In this document: piece after piece, positions 15,869 through 23,692 of the stretch
Numbering within the stretch: the first letter of the stretch is position 1
How the letters are laid out: each line of letters opens with the position of its first letter
Assembly (NCBI RefSeq): GCF_001270495.1
Contig: NZ_LGUR01000005.1
Span: forward strand, 1 to 23,705
DNA: 23,705 nucleotides
Source of the DNA: Streptomyces viridochromogenes
GTDB taxonomy: Bacteria > Actinomycetota > Actinomycetes > Streptomycetales > Streptomycetaceae
Reading direction: 5' to 3'
The notes under the pieces: model-generated
The model's database searches: none
Told to the model about the DNA's origin: nothing
The model's input: only the letters and a program-made list of their open reading frames with translations
Program-made: the position numbers and the translations under genes

Positions 15869-16711
15869 GTGGGATCTCTGCGCAATCCGATCGGGCCGCT
15901 TCCCTCCACCATCTACTGGCGACGGAGGGCCGTACTGCTGTCTGTGGTCGCCCTGTTGGCGCTGCTGATCACCTGGGTGCTCACCTCGGGCGGTGGAGGC
16001 GGCAAGAACAACGCGGGCGGGTCCGACGGCAAGAATCCCGCGCCCTCGACGATCACGCCGGGCCCGACGGGTTCGGGGCCGGCGATCAGTCAGGCGCCGG
16101 GCGGGCGCGACGAGTCGCCCGGCGGGGATTCCGGCGGGTCGGGGTCCGCAGACGGCTCCGGGTCGGACTCCGGGGCCGGCGACGGCAGCGGTTCCGGGGA
16201 CGATGCCGGGGGCTCCGGCGGGTCGGACGGCTCGGGCAGCGGCTCCGCGGGCGGCGGTTCCGGCAGGGGGGTCGGTGTGGATGACACCGTCGCTCCGGGC
16301 TCCGCGCTGCCCGACTGTGTCGCGGGCGCGGTGAAGGTGACGGTGAAGAGCCTCCACAACGCGTACGAGCCCGGCGAGACGCCCGCCCTGCTGCTGACCG
16401 CGACGAACTCCTCCAGCTACGACTGCAAGGTCGATCTCGGCCCGAAGAACACGGTGGTGACGATCACTCAGGCGGGATCCGAGGACGACTTCTGGTCCTC
16501 CGCCGACTGCCCCAAGGTCTCCGGCAGCCTTCCGTTCCGGGTGCCCGCCGGCGCGAGCATCACGTACACCGTGAAGTGGGACCGCAAGGCGAGCGCCGCG
16601 CAGTGCGCGACGCCGCCCGCGGGGACCGCCGAGGCGGGGACGTATCTCGTGGAGGCGAAGGCGCCCGGGTTCGGGACGGCGCAGACGTCGTTCGTGCTGG
16701 AGAACGACTGA
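15869..16711 (+). CDS. Membrane-anchored secreted protein with Gly/Ser/Asp linker and Ig-like C-terminal domain
   Basis: This 280-aa protein has a short cytoplasmic start (GSLRNPIGPLPSTIYWRRR) and one transmembrane segment (about 20-39, AVLLSVVALLALLITWVL). A roughly 100-residue low-complexity linker of Gly, Ser and Asp repeats follows (about 40-140). The C-terminal domain (about 143-280) is rich in beta strands: VKVTVKSLHNAYEPGETPAL, LLTATNSSSYDCKVDLG, FRVPAGASITYTVKWDRK and GTYLVEAKAPGFG. Its four Cys residues could form two disulphides. The shape is a stalked extracytoplasmic Ig-like domain. No enzyme motif is visible and the function is unknown. GTG at 15869 is chosen because the predicted -10 lies 7 nt before it. 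Confidence 0.8.
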   Translation: MGSLRNPIGPLPSTIYWRRRAVLLSVVALLALLITWVLTSGGGGGKNNAGGSDGKNPAPSTITPGPTGSGPAISQAPGGRDESPGGDSGGSGSADGSGSDSGAGDGSGSGDDAGGSGGSDGSGSGSAGGGSGRGVGVDDTVAPGSALPDCVAGAVKVTVKSLHNAYEPGETPALLLTATNSSSYDCKVDLGPKNTVVTITQAGSEDDFWSSADCPKVSGSLPFRVPAGASITYTVKWDRKASAAQCATPPAGTAEAGTYLVEAKAPGFGTAQTSFVLEND

Positions 16712-16866
16712 GCGTTCTGCCGGGTGGCGTCTTGACGGGCCGCCGGTCGTCTGCGGTGCCCGCGCCGCTGGTCGCGGCGTCCGCGCGGGCGGTGGCCGTC
16801 TGTCGACGACGGCCCTGCGCCTCTTCCGGCCTGCTCAGCGGCCATGACAAGGTCGGCGACGGTTCG

Positions 16867-16893
16867 GCCACGCGCCCCCAGGGGGCGCGTGGC
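16867..16893. terminator. Strong hairpin terminator between the secreted-protein gene and disA
   Basis: A perfect inverted repeat has 13-bp arms (GCCACGCGCCCCC, then A, then its complement) and is followed on the plus strand by TGTGACTTTTG. It sits in the 274-bp gap between convergent genes and can end both transcripts. The tight centre means about three bases of the arms must form the loop. Confidence 0.8.
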
Positions 16894-16985
16894 TGTGACT
16901 TTTGCGGCTCTGCCGCGTGGGCGCGACCAGCCACGATGGCGCCGCGACCGAGCGACGGCATATCGCGGCACTTCCCGCGGAGCGC

Positions 16986-18110
16986 TTAGACGTACCGCTC
17001 CAGGATCGAGCTCTCCGCCAGCCGCGACAGCCCCTCGCGCACGCTGCGCGCCCGGGCCTCGCCGACGCCGTCCACCGTCTGGAGGTCGTCCACGCTGGCG
17101 GCGAGCAGCTTCTGCAGGCCGCCGAAGTGCTCCACCAGACGGTCGATGATCGCGCCCGGCAGCCTCGGGACCTTGGCCAGGAGGCGGAAACCGCGCGGGG
17201 AGACCGCCGAGTCCAGCGCCTCCGGGGAGCCGGTGTAGCCCAATGCCCGTGCCACCGTGGAGAGTTCCAGGAGCTCGGCGTGGGTGAGGGCGTCCAGCTC
17301 GTACAGTGCCTCGTCGACCGTGCGGGAGCGCTTGGCCGTCGGCTCGGGGACGTAGTCGCGCACCACGAGCTCGCGCTCGGGCTCCACGCCCGCGATCAAC
17401 TCGTCCAGCTGGAGTGCCAGGAGGCGGCCGTCCGTGCCCAGCTCCACCACGTACTCGGCGATCTCGGTCGCGATACGGCGCACCATCTCCAGCCGCTGGG
17501 CCACCGCCGAGACGTCGCGGACCGTCACCAGGTCCTCGATCTCCAGCGCTGACAACGTTCCCGCGACCTCGTCGAGGCGGAGCTTGTAGCGCTCCAGGGT
17601 CGCCAGGGCCTGGTTGGCGCGGGAGAGGATCGCCGCCGAGTCCTCCAGGACGCGGCGCTGACCGTCGACGTAGAGCGCGATGAGCCGCATCGACTGCGAG
17701 ACGGACACCACGGGGAAGCCGACCTGCTTGCTGACCCGGTCCGCCGTACGGTGCCGGGTGCCCGTCTCCTCCGTGGGGATCGTCGGGTCGGGGACCAGCT
17801 GGACGCCGGCACGAAGGATCTTGGAGAGGTCGGACGACAGCACGATGCCGCCGTCGAGCTTGCACAGCTCCCTCAGCCGGGTCGCCGTGAACTCGACATC
17901 CAGGACGAATCCGCCCGTGCACATCACCTCGACGGTCTTGTCGGAGCCGAGCACGATGAGTCCGCCGGTGTTGCCGCGGAGGATCCGCTCCAAGCCGTCG
18001 CGCAGGGCCGTGCCGGGTGCCACGGCGCTCAGTGAGGCGCGCATCAGGCCATCGGCACCGGAGCTCCCACCGGACTTTCCGGGAGCTGCTGCCCGGTCGT
18101 TGGCTGCCAC
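16986..18110 (-). CDS. disA: DisA, diadenylate cyclase and DNA-integrity scanning protein
   Basis: This 374-aa protein starts at GTG 18110, 4 nt after GGAGGAG. The N-terminal DAC domain (about 22-150) carries the metal and ATP motifs D86-G87-G88 in [11 protein letters not shown] and R119-HRTA in [11 protein letters not shown] helical linker follows (about 160-310), and a C-terminal HhH DNA-binding domain (about 315-374: [41 protein letters not shown]). DisA converts two ATP into cyclic di-AMP. In Streptomyces that second messenger controls osmotic balance, ion channels and, by riboswitch, some wall hydrolases. The usual DGA triplet reads DGG here. It follows radA by 81 bp on the same strand, a pairing conserved in many bacteria. 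Confidence 0.97.
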   Translation of the reverse strand: MAANDRAAAPGKSGGSSGADGLMRASLSAVAPGTALRDGLERILRGNTGGLIVLGSDKTVEVMCTGGFVLDVEFTATRLRELCKLDGGIVLSSDLSKILRAGVQLVPDPTIPTEETGTRHRTADRVSKQVGFPVVSVSQSMRLIALYVDGQRRVLEDSAAILSRANQALATLERYKLRLDEVAGTLSALEIEDLVTVRDVSAVAQRLEMVRRIATEIAEYVVELGTDGRLLALQLDELIAGVEPERELVVRDYVPEPTAKRSRTVDEALYELDALTHAELLELSTVARALGYTGSPEALDSAVSPRGFRLLAKVPRLPGAIIDRLVEHFGGLQKLLAASVDDLQTVDGVGEARARSVREGLSRLAESSILERYV

Positions 18111-18188
18111 TGCACTCCTCCGGTCGCAGGTTCTGGGGCGCTCCCGTTTCGCACACTCGGTTCGTACGGACGGGCGGGACCAGGGCAA

Positions 18189-18194
18189 AGTCTA
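18189..18194 (-). promoter_or_regulatory. Possible internal disA promoter (-10 TAGACT) at the radA stop codon
   Basis: On the minus strand TAGACT begins with the radA stop codon TAG (18194-18192). Initiation from it would give a leader of about 70 nt ending in the GGAGGAG site of disA. No good -35 is visible. This would allow disA expression apart from radA. Confidence 0.3.
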
Positions 18195-19601
18195 CCGGCG
18201 GTCGCCCTCGTCCCGTGGGGCCTCTCGCCGACGCGACCGCGGAAGGACCCGGAGCGCGTCCCCTATGTCGGCCACTTCCAGCACCTTCATGCCCGCGGGG
18301 ATCTTGCCCGGGTCGCCCGGGACAAGGGCGTGGGTGAAGCCCAGCCGGTGGGCTTCGGCCAGCCTGCGCTGCACGCCCGTGACCCGTCTGACCTCGCCCG
18401 CGAGGCCCACCTCGCCGATCGCGACGAGGTTCTTGGGGAGAGGTGTGTCACTGGCCGCGGAGGCCAGCGCGAGGGCGACGGCGAGGTCCGCCGCGGGCTC
18501 GGAGAGCTTCACTCCGCCGACCGTCGCGGAGTAGATGTCCCGCTTGCCGAGCGCGCTGATCCGGCCGCGCTGTTCGAGCACGGCCAGCATCATCGAGACG
18601 CGTGAGGTCTCCAGGCCGGACGTCGTACGCCGGGGTGAGGGGATCTGTGAGTCGACGGTGAGTGCCTGGACTTCGGCCACCAGCGGGCGGCGGCCCTCCA
18701 GGGTGACCGTCAGGCAGGTGCCGGGGACCGGTTCGTCACGACGGGTCAGGAAAAGTCCGCTTGGGTCGGTAAGGCCCGTGATGCCCTCGTCGTGCAGTTC
18801 GAAGCAGCCGACCTCGTCCGTCGCGCCGTAGCGGTTCTTGACGCCCCGCACGAGCCGCAGACGCGCGTGCCGGTCGCCCTCGAAGCTGAGCACCACGTCC
18901 ACGAGGTGCTCCAGGAGGCGGGGTCCGGCGATGGCGCCGTCCTTGGTGACGTGTCCCACGAGGAGCGTGGACATGCCGCGTTCCTTGGACGCCCGGATCA
19001 GCGCTCCGGCCACCTCGCGGACCTGGGCCATGCCGCCGGGCGCACCGTCGATCTCCGGGGAGGCCACGGTCTGCACGGAGTCGAGGATGAGCAGCGACGG
19101 CTTCACCGCGTCCAAGTGGCCCAGCACGGCGGCCAGATCGGTCTCGGCCGCGAGATACAGGTGGTCGTCGATGGCGCCGATGCGGTCGGCGCGCAGCCGC
19201 ACCTGGCTCGCCGACTCCTCACCGGTGACGTACAGCGTGCGGTGCTCGTCGCTCGCCGACTTGGCCGCCACGTCCAGCAGCAGCGTGGACTTGCCGACGC
19301 CGGGCTCGCCCGCGAGGAGGGCGACGGCACCGGGTACCAGTCCGCCGCCGAGGACACGGTCCAGCTCGGGTACGCCGGTGGGCCGCGCGGTGGCCTGCCG
19401 CCCGTCGACCTGGCCGATGGGCAGCGCGGAGTTCGTCACCCGCCCCGGCGTCGTCGTACGGACCGCGGGCGCGCCGTACTCCTCGACCGTCCCCCACGCC
19501 TGGCACTCGGGGCAACGGCCGAGCCACTTGGCCGTCTGCCAGCCGCACTCCGTGCAGCGGTAGGACGGGCGGTCCTTCGTGGTCTTGGTACGGGCAGCCA
19601 T
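18192..19601 (-). CDS. radA: RadA, DNA repair and recombination ATPase/branch-migration helicase
   Basis: This 469-aa protein has an N-terminal C4 zinc finger (C16, C19, C30, C33 in RCTECG...GRCPECQAWG). A RecA-like ATPase core follows, with Walker A GEPGVGKS (98-105), Walker B LLILD (170-174) and the RadA-specific KNRYG (255-259). A C-terminal Lon-like P domain follows (about 290-450, VTLEGRRPLVAEVQAL, GGVKLSEPAADLAVALALAS, EVGLAGEVRRV). RadA extends heteroduplex during recombination and in some bacteria interacts with DisA. The start is ATG 19601. There is no ribosome-binding site, but TACGGT lies 7 nt upstream, pointing to a leaderless transcript. It is divergent from the sigma/BACON fusion gene. 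Confidence 0.96.
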   Translation of the reverse strand: MAARTKTTKDRPSYRCTECGWQTAKWLGRCPECQAWGTVEEYGAPAVRTTTPGRVTNSALPIGQVDGRQATARPTGVPELDRVLGGGLVPGAVALLAGEPGVGKSTLLLDVAAKSASDEHRTLYVTGEESASQVRLRADRIGAIDDHLYLAAETDLAAVLGHLDAVKPSLLILDSVQTVASPEIDGAPGGMAQVREVAGALIRASKERGMSTLLVGHVTKDGAIAGPRLLEHLVDVVLSFEGDRHARLRLVRGVKNRYGATDEVGCFELHDEGITGLTDPSGLFLTRRDEPVPGTCLTVTLEGRRPLVAEVQALTVDSQIPSPRRTTSGLETSRVSMMLAVLEQRGRISALGKRDIYSATVGGVKLSEPAADLAVALALASAASDTPLPKNLVAIGEVGLAGEVRRVTGVQRRLAEAHRLGFTHALVPGDPGKIPAGMKVLEVADIGDALRVLPRSRRREAPRDEGDRR

Positions 19602-19608
19602 GCGAAGA

Positions 19609-19614
19609 ACCGTA
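19609..19614 (-). promoter_or_regulatory. Predicted -10 of leaderless radA transcript (TACGGT)
   Basis: Read leftward, TACGGT is followed by seven bases (TCTTCGC) and the radA ATG. The same hexamer serves the divergent gene at 19795-19800. Confidence 0.5.
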
Positions 19615-19794
19615 ACCGAGCCCACTGACAACGCCGTACGGTCGCGTACGCGGCGCCTCGTCGGACCGCCGCAGGGGTTCACCTCGTCATGCTCAAGTCA
19701 TGGAATTCCGCGTTCCTGTACCCCATTGAGGGATCGTTTCACCCGTACGGATTAAAACTGCTCAAGCGGGAAGAAGGCGCCACCGCGGGCCGCC

Positions 19795-19800
19795 TACGGT
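19795..19800 (+). promoter_or_regulatory. Predicted -10 of leaderless transcript for the fusion gene (TACGGT)
   Basis: TACGGT is followed by six bases (CCACCA) and ATG 19807, with a second ATG directly after. No ribosome-binding site is present. A second possible promoter, TTGAGG (19726-19731) and GATTAA (19750-19755) with an 18-bp spacer, lies upstream in an A/T-richer patch. The 8-mer TGCTCAAG also occurs twice here (19690-19697 and 19759-19766). Confidence 0.5.
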
Positions 19801-19806
19801 CCACCA

Positions 19807-21609
19807 ATGATGAGCAGCAGTCCGGAGACCTCGACCCGCACCGCCGGCGCGCATCGGGCGCATCGGGAGGCGCGTGATCGTGCGGCGGCGCGCACGTTGG
19901 CGCAGCGGCCCCCCGCGCGCTACGAGCCGTATCTGGACGGGCTGTTCACCTACTGCCTGTCCGTGCTGTGCGACCACGACGCCGCGACCGCCGCCCTCGG
20001 TGACGTCCTCGCGCTCGCCGAGCGACGCGGACAGCGCGTCCCGGAGACCCCCGCGGACCGGCGGCCCTGGCTGTACGCGCTGGCCCGCTGGGCGTGTCTG
20101 CGCAAGCTGGCCGAGGCCAAGCAGAAACGTCAGGGCAGCCATGCGGCGGGCCGCCACGGCAGCCATCGGCAGCCGGGGGCGCAGTCCGCCGGACCGGCCG
20201 TCTCCGAGGAGGTCCAGGAGGAGCGGCGCCGCGAACTCGCCCTGCTGGCCTGGCCGGAGGCCGCCGGCACCACCCCGGAGCAGCGCGAGGCCCTCGAACT
20301 CGCCGTACGCCACCACCTCGCCGCCCATGAGGTCGCCGCCGTCCTCGGCCTGGACCTGGCCGCCGCCCGGGATCTGCTCGCCTCCGCCGCCTGCGAGGTC
20401 GAGCGCACGCGCGCGGCCCTCGCCGTCGTGGAGACCGGCGCCTGTCCGAGCGTCGCCCGGCTCACCGGCGACAACCAGGTCGTGCTCGGCACCGCCCTGC
20501 GCCGCGAGCTCGTCCGGCATGTCGACGACTGCCCGCGCTGCCGTCGTACCGCCGAGCGGGCGGTCCCCGGCCGCTGGCCCGGCGCGGCCGTCACCCCTGC
20601 CGAACTTCCCGTCCTGGAGGCGCCCCGCGCGGCCCTGCACATGGCCCTCGCACACCACCCACGCGCGCGAGGAGCCGCCGTGCCGCGCTTCGACCGGCGC
20701 GGGTTTCCGATGGACCCGAAGGATCGTGCCGCCCGCAGGGACCGGCTACGCGCGCGTGCCGTCACGACGACCGTCGTGGCCACCGTCGTCGCCGCCCCGG
20801 TCCTCGCCCTGTGGGCCGCCTACCGGGGCACCCCGACCGGCGAGGGCGCCGACGGCCACTCGGCCAGCGCGAGCGAGGCGCACGACCCCGGCGTCCTCGG
20901 CGGCGAGGCCGCGGGCGACGACTACGAGAACGCCGGAAACGCGAGCGCCAGACGGGGTGACCGTTTCGGCGATCGCGGCACAACGGACGTCTCCGTGGAG
21001 GTCATCAGCGTCGGCGGCGCGCAAGGGGCGGGTGCCGGGCAGTTGGAGGTGTCGGCCGGCAACGACGGTGACACCACGCTCGTCACCCTCACGGCTACGG
21101 GGCGTGCGCCGGTGCGCTGGTCCGCGAGCACCGGTGCGCACTGGCTCTATCTGAGCCAGTCGTCGGGAACGCTGGCGGCCGGCGAGTCGTTGACGATCAA
21201 GGTGTACGTCGACCATCTGCGGGAGCCGTCCGGGTTCTGGAGCGCGCGCGTGGCGATCTCACCCGCCGGTGCCCTCGTCTCCATCGCGGGCTACGGCACC
21301 GCCCCGAGCCCCTCCGACCCGGGACACGGCCCGGACCCGTATCCCAGCGACCCGCACCCCACCGATCCGACCCATCCCGGGACGCCGGGCGATCCGCCGC
21401 CCTCATCCCACGGGCCCGATCCGACGCCGACGCCCCCGGCTCCGACCGACCCCGGGACGCCCAGCGAGCCGCCGCCCTCGTCTCCCGACCCCGATCCGTC
21501 GCCCACCGCCGGCGATCCGTCGCCGTCCGGCCCCAGCGGCCCGTCCGATCCGGGGGGCTCGACGCCGCCGCCGAGCGGAAGCGCCGAGCAGAGCCCGTCG
21601 GGGCCGTAG
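19807..21609 (+). CDS. Membrane-anchored ECF-sigma-like / zinc anti-sigma-like / BACON-like fusion protein
   Basis: This 600-aa protein has four recognisable parts. Residues about 38-105 resemble ECF region 2 (RYEPYLDGLFTYCLSVLCDH, RPWLYALARWACLRKLAEAK). Residues about 155-210 resemble region 4 (TTPEQREALELAVRHHLAAH, EVAAVLGLDLAAARDLLASA). Residues about 213-250 look like a zinc anti-sigma motif (C213 and H238-x3-C242-x2-C245). A transmembrane segment spans about 318-338, and an extracytoplasmic BACON-like beta domain about 412-497 (WSASTGAHWLYLSQSSGTLA, ESLTIKVYV). The last 100 residues are Pro/Ser/Asp-rich with a 25-residue repeat (75 bp in the DNA from 21379 and 21454). It could be a membrane-tethered regulator released by proteolysis, or a sigma-derived scaffold no longer active in transcription. 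The domain calls are by eye. Confidence 0.78.
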   Translation: MMSSSPETSTRTAGAHRAHREARDRAAARTLAQRPPARYEPYLDGLFTYCLSVLCDHDAATAALGDVLALAERRGQRVPETPADRRPWLYALARWACLRKLAEAKQKRQGSHAAGRHGSHRQPGAQSAGPAVSEEVQEERRRELALLAWPEAAGTTPEQREALELAVRHHLAAHEVAAVLGLDLAAARDLLASAACEVERTRAALAVVETGACPSVARLTGDNQVVLGTALRRELVRHVDDCPRCRRTAERAVPGRWPGAAVTPAELPVLEAPRAALHMALAHHPRARGAAVPRFDRRGFPMDPKDRAARRDRLRARAVTTTVVATVVAAPVLALWAAYRGTPTGEGADGHSASASEAHDPGVLGGEAAGDDYENAGNASARRGDRFGDRGTTDVSVEVISVGGAQGAGAGQLEVSAGNDGDTTLVTLTATGRAPVRWSASTGAHWLYLSQSSGTLAAGESLTIKVYVDHLREPSGFWSARVAISPAGALVSIAGYGTAPSPSDPGHGPDPYPSDPHPTDPTHPGTPGDPPPSSHGPDPTPTPPAPTDPGTPSEPPPSSPDPDPSPTAGDPSPSGPSGPSDPGGSTPPPSGSAEQSPSGP

Positions 21610-21629
21610 GCGCGGGTTCCGGCCGGTCG

Positions 21630-22496
21630 CTAGTCGACGGGGTCGGGATCCGCCGGATGCGGTGCCACCATCGGCAGCTGCGAGGCCAGCCGCTGCTCGC
21701 ACAGCTCGACCAGGCGGTCGTATCCCGCCTTCCCCATCAGCTCCGTCAGCTCCGGCCGGTAGGACACGTACACCGGGTCGCCCGCGCCGTGCGCCGAGGT
21801 CGCCGACGTGCACCACCAGTGCAGGTCGTGGCCGCCCGGGCCCCAGCCGCGGCGGTCGTACTCACCGATCGACACCTGGAGCACGCGGGTGTCGTCGGGC
21901 CGGTCGATCCAGTCGTACGTCCGTCGGACCGGCAGCTGCCAGCAGACGTCGGGCTTGGTCTCCAGCGGCTCGCGGCCCTCCTTCAGGGCGAGGATGTGCA
22001 GCGAGCAGCCCGCGCCGCCCGGGAAACCGGGGCGGTTCTGGAAGATGCACGAGCCGTTGAAGGGCCGGGTCTGGCGGTCGCCGTCCTCGTCCTCCGAGAT
22101 CCAGCCGTGCTCCGTGCCCTCGTCGTGGTGCTGCCAGATCTCCGGCGTGAGCCTCGCCACATGTTCGGCGACCCGCTTCTCGTCGTCCTCGTCCGAGAAG
22201 TGCGCGCCCAGCGTGCAGCAGCCGTCGTCCGCGCGGCCCGCCTGGATGCCCTGGCAGCCGCTGCCGAAGATGCAGTTCCAACGGGAGGTCAGCCATGTCA
22301 GATCGCACCGGAAGATCTGCTCGTCGTCCGCCGGATCCGGGAACTCCACCCACGCGCGCGCGAAGTCGAGCCCCTTCTCGTCCGCTTCCTGGGGTTCATT
22401 CTTGGGCTTCTTCGACTTCGTGGCTGCCTTCGCCTGCGAAGAACCCTTGGCTGATTTGGCCGTCTTGTCGGTCTTCGCCTTTTTCGTCTTTGGCAC
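21630..22496 (-). CDS. Conserved Cys-rich protein, possible YkgJ/DUF3109-like metal-cluster protein
   Basis: This 288-aa protein begins with a Lys/Ala-rich tail (about 1-40, [15 protein letters not shown] and similar) and then a soluble domain with ten Cys: C64, C75, C81, C93, C94, C150, C164, C185, C229, C266. The blocks [51 protein letters not shown] and [12 protein letters not shown] look like ligand-bearing loops of a zinc or iron-sulphur protein, and resemble YkgJ-type Cys-cluster proteins. No catalytic motif is recognised, and the function is unknown. The start is GTG 22496: TACCCT lies six bases before it with no ribosome-binding site. It is divergent from the exopolyphosphatase gene (83 bp) and converges with the fusion gene (20 bp). 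Confidence 0.75.
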   Translation of the reverse strand: MPKTKKAKTDKTAKSAKGSSQAKAATKSKKPKNEPQEADEKGLDFARAWVEFPDPADDEQIFRCDLTWLTSRWNCIFGSGCQGIQAGRADDGCCTLGAHFSDEDDEKRVAEHVARLTPEIWQHHDEGTEHGWISEDEDGDRQTRPFNGSCIFQNRPGFPGGAGCSLHILALKEGREPLETKPDVCWQLPVRRTYDWIDRPDDTRVLQVSIGEYDRRGWGPGGHDLHWWCTSATSAHGAGDPVYVSYRPELTELMGKAGYDRLVELCEQRLASQLPMVAPHPADPDPVD

Positions 22497-22502
22497 GGGT
22501 CC

Positions 22503-22508
22503 AGGGTA
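22503..22508 (-). promoter_or_regulatory. Predicted -10 of leaderless transcript (TACCCT)
   Basis: Read leftward, TACCCT is followed by six bases (GGACCC) and GTG 22496. The hexamer and four of the six spacer bases (GGAC) match the element before the gene at 122. Confidence 0.5.
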
Positions 22509-22566
22509 CGGCGTCCGTACCAGCGGCTTCGAGGACCTTGGGGGTCGGAGGATCGGGCGGTGGCAG

Positions 22567-22572
22567 TAGCGT
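22567..22572 (+). promoter_or_regulatory. Predicted -10 of leaderless ppx transcript (TAGCGT)
   Basis: TAGCGT is followed by seven bases (TCCGTAC) and ATG 22580, without a ribosome-binding site. The same hexamer precedes the GNAT gene. Confidence 0.5.
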
Positions 22573-22579
22573 TCCGTAC

Positions 22580-23512
22580 ATGAGACTCGGTGTCCTCGAC
22601 GTGGGATCTAACACGGTGCATCTGCTGGTGGTGGACGCGCACCCGGGCGCGCGCCCGTTGCCCGCGCACTCGCACAAGGCGGAGCTGCGCCTTGCCCAGC
22701 TCCTCGATGACAGCGGAGCCATCGGTCCCCAGGGGGTCGACAAGCTGATCGGCGTCATCCACGAGGCGCTGCAGGCGGCCGAGGACAAGGGTGTCGAGGA
22801 AGTGCTGCCGTTCGCGACGTCCGCGGTGCGGGAGGCGACCAACGCCGACGACGTGCTCGCGCGCGTGAAGGACGAAACCGGGGTTGAGCTCCAGGTGCTC
22901 ACCGGCGCGGAGGAGGCTCGGCTCACCTTCCTCGCGGCGCGGCGGTGGTTCGGATGGTCGGCCGGGAAGCTGCTCGTGCTGGACATCGGGGGCGGGTCCC
23001 TGGAGATCGCGTACGGCATGGACGAGGAGCCGGACGCGGCGGTGTCGCTGCCGCTGGGGGCGGGGCGGCTCACGGCGGGGTGGCTGCCGGGGGATCCGCC
23101 GGAGCCGGAGGACATACGGGGGCTGCGGCGGCATGTCCGGGCGCAGATCGCGCGTACGGTCGGGGAATTCAGCCGGTTCGGGGCGCCCGATCATGTGGTC
23201 GCCACGTCCAAGACGTTCAAGCAGCTTGCCCGTATCGCCGGCGCCGCCCGCTCCGCGGAGGGCGTGTACGCCCAGCGCGAGCTGAAGCGGGAGTCCCTGG
23301 AGGCGTGGGTCCCGCGACTGGCGGGGATGACGGCGGCACAACGCTCGGAACTCCCCGGCGTCTCGGAGGGCCGGGCGGGGCAGCTGCTCGCGGGGGCGTT
23401 GGTGGCCGAGGGCGCGATGGATCTGTTCGGGGTGGAGACGCTGGAGATCTGTCCTTGGGCGTTGCGCGAGGGCGTGATCTTGCGGAAGTTGGATCACTTG
23501 TCGGTGGGCTGA
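22580..23512 (+). CDS. ppx: Ppx/GppA-family exopolyphosphatase
   Basis: This 310-aa protein has the ASKHA actin-like fold of the family: [17 protein letters not shown] (phosphate 1 loop, residues about 3-19), [16 protein letters not shown], the [13 protein letters not shown] catalytic segment and [13 protein letters not shown] (phosphate 2 loop). It has the length of the short actinobacterial PPX enzymes that lack the C-terminal HD-like domain of E. coli Ppx. Such enzymes release phosphate from the end of polyphosphate, and some also degrade pppGpp. It thus influences stress signalling and phosphate storage. It is divergent from the Cys-rich gene. No terminator is visible; the DNA after it is repetitive. 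Confidence 0.92.
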   Translation: MRLGVLDVGSNTVHLLVVDAHPGARPLPAHSHKAELRLAQLLDDSGAIGPQGVDKLIGVIHEALQAAEDKGVEEVLPFATSAVREATNADDVLARVKDETGVELQVLTGAEEARLTFLAARRWFGWSAGKLLVLDIGGGSLEIAYGMDEEPDAAVSLPLGAGRLTAGWLPGDPPEPEDIRGLRRHVRAQIARTVGEFSRFGAPDHVVATSKTFKQLARIAGAARSAEGVYAQRELKRESLEAWVPRLAGMTAAQRSELPGVSEGRAGQLLAGALVAEGAMDLFGVETLEICPWALREGVILRKLDHLSVG

Positions 23513-23523
23513 GGCTGAGGGGG

Positions 23524-23605
23524 GCCTGCGGCGGACTGTTGCGGTGTGGTGGGGGTGCGCGTCTATGCCTGCGGCGGCCTGTTGCGGTGTGGTGGGGGTG
23601 CGCGT
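23524..23605 (+). repeat. Tandem direct repeat after ppx, 39-bp units, 43-bp period
   Basis: The units 23524-23562 and 23567-23605 are identical except for one base (GGACTG in the first, GGCCTG in the second), separated by CTAT. They contain TTGCGGTGTGGTGGGGGTGC. They lie in a 193-bp gene-free tail of the window. The role is unknown. They may be a recent duplication or part of a longer array beyond the edge. Confidence 0.85.
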
Positions 23606-23642
23606 AGCGCGGTTCGGTCGGTGGGTGGGTTGGGGCCGCGTC

Positions 23643-23692
23643 GGGGGGGGTCCGTCCTCGGGGCCGCGGGGGGGGGCTCGTCCCGGGGGGGG
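23643..23692 (+). other. Four long G runs with quadruplex potential
   Basis: Runs of 8, 4, 9 and 8 guanines (23643-23650, 23660-23663, 23668-23676, 23685-23692) are separated by short loops. The sequence satisfies the usual four-tract pattern for an intramolecular G-quadruplex on the plus strand. Homopolymers of this length are also prone to sequencing length errors. Confidence 0.6.

Noticed and set aside
15565..15912. Minus-strand frame ending in a hydrophobic RVRLLLLGALFVTT segment
   Set aside because: The AGGAGGTG near 15720 has no start codon at a usable distance, the rest is antisense-like, and I recognise no homologue. It could be reconsidered if transcripts are seen.
19689..19877. 62-codon forward frame in the radA/fusion-gene gap
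   Set aside because: It overlaps the start of the 600-aa gene out of frame, covers the likely promoters and has no ribosome-binding site.
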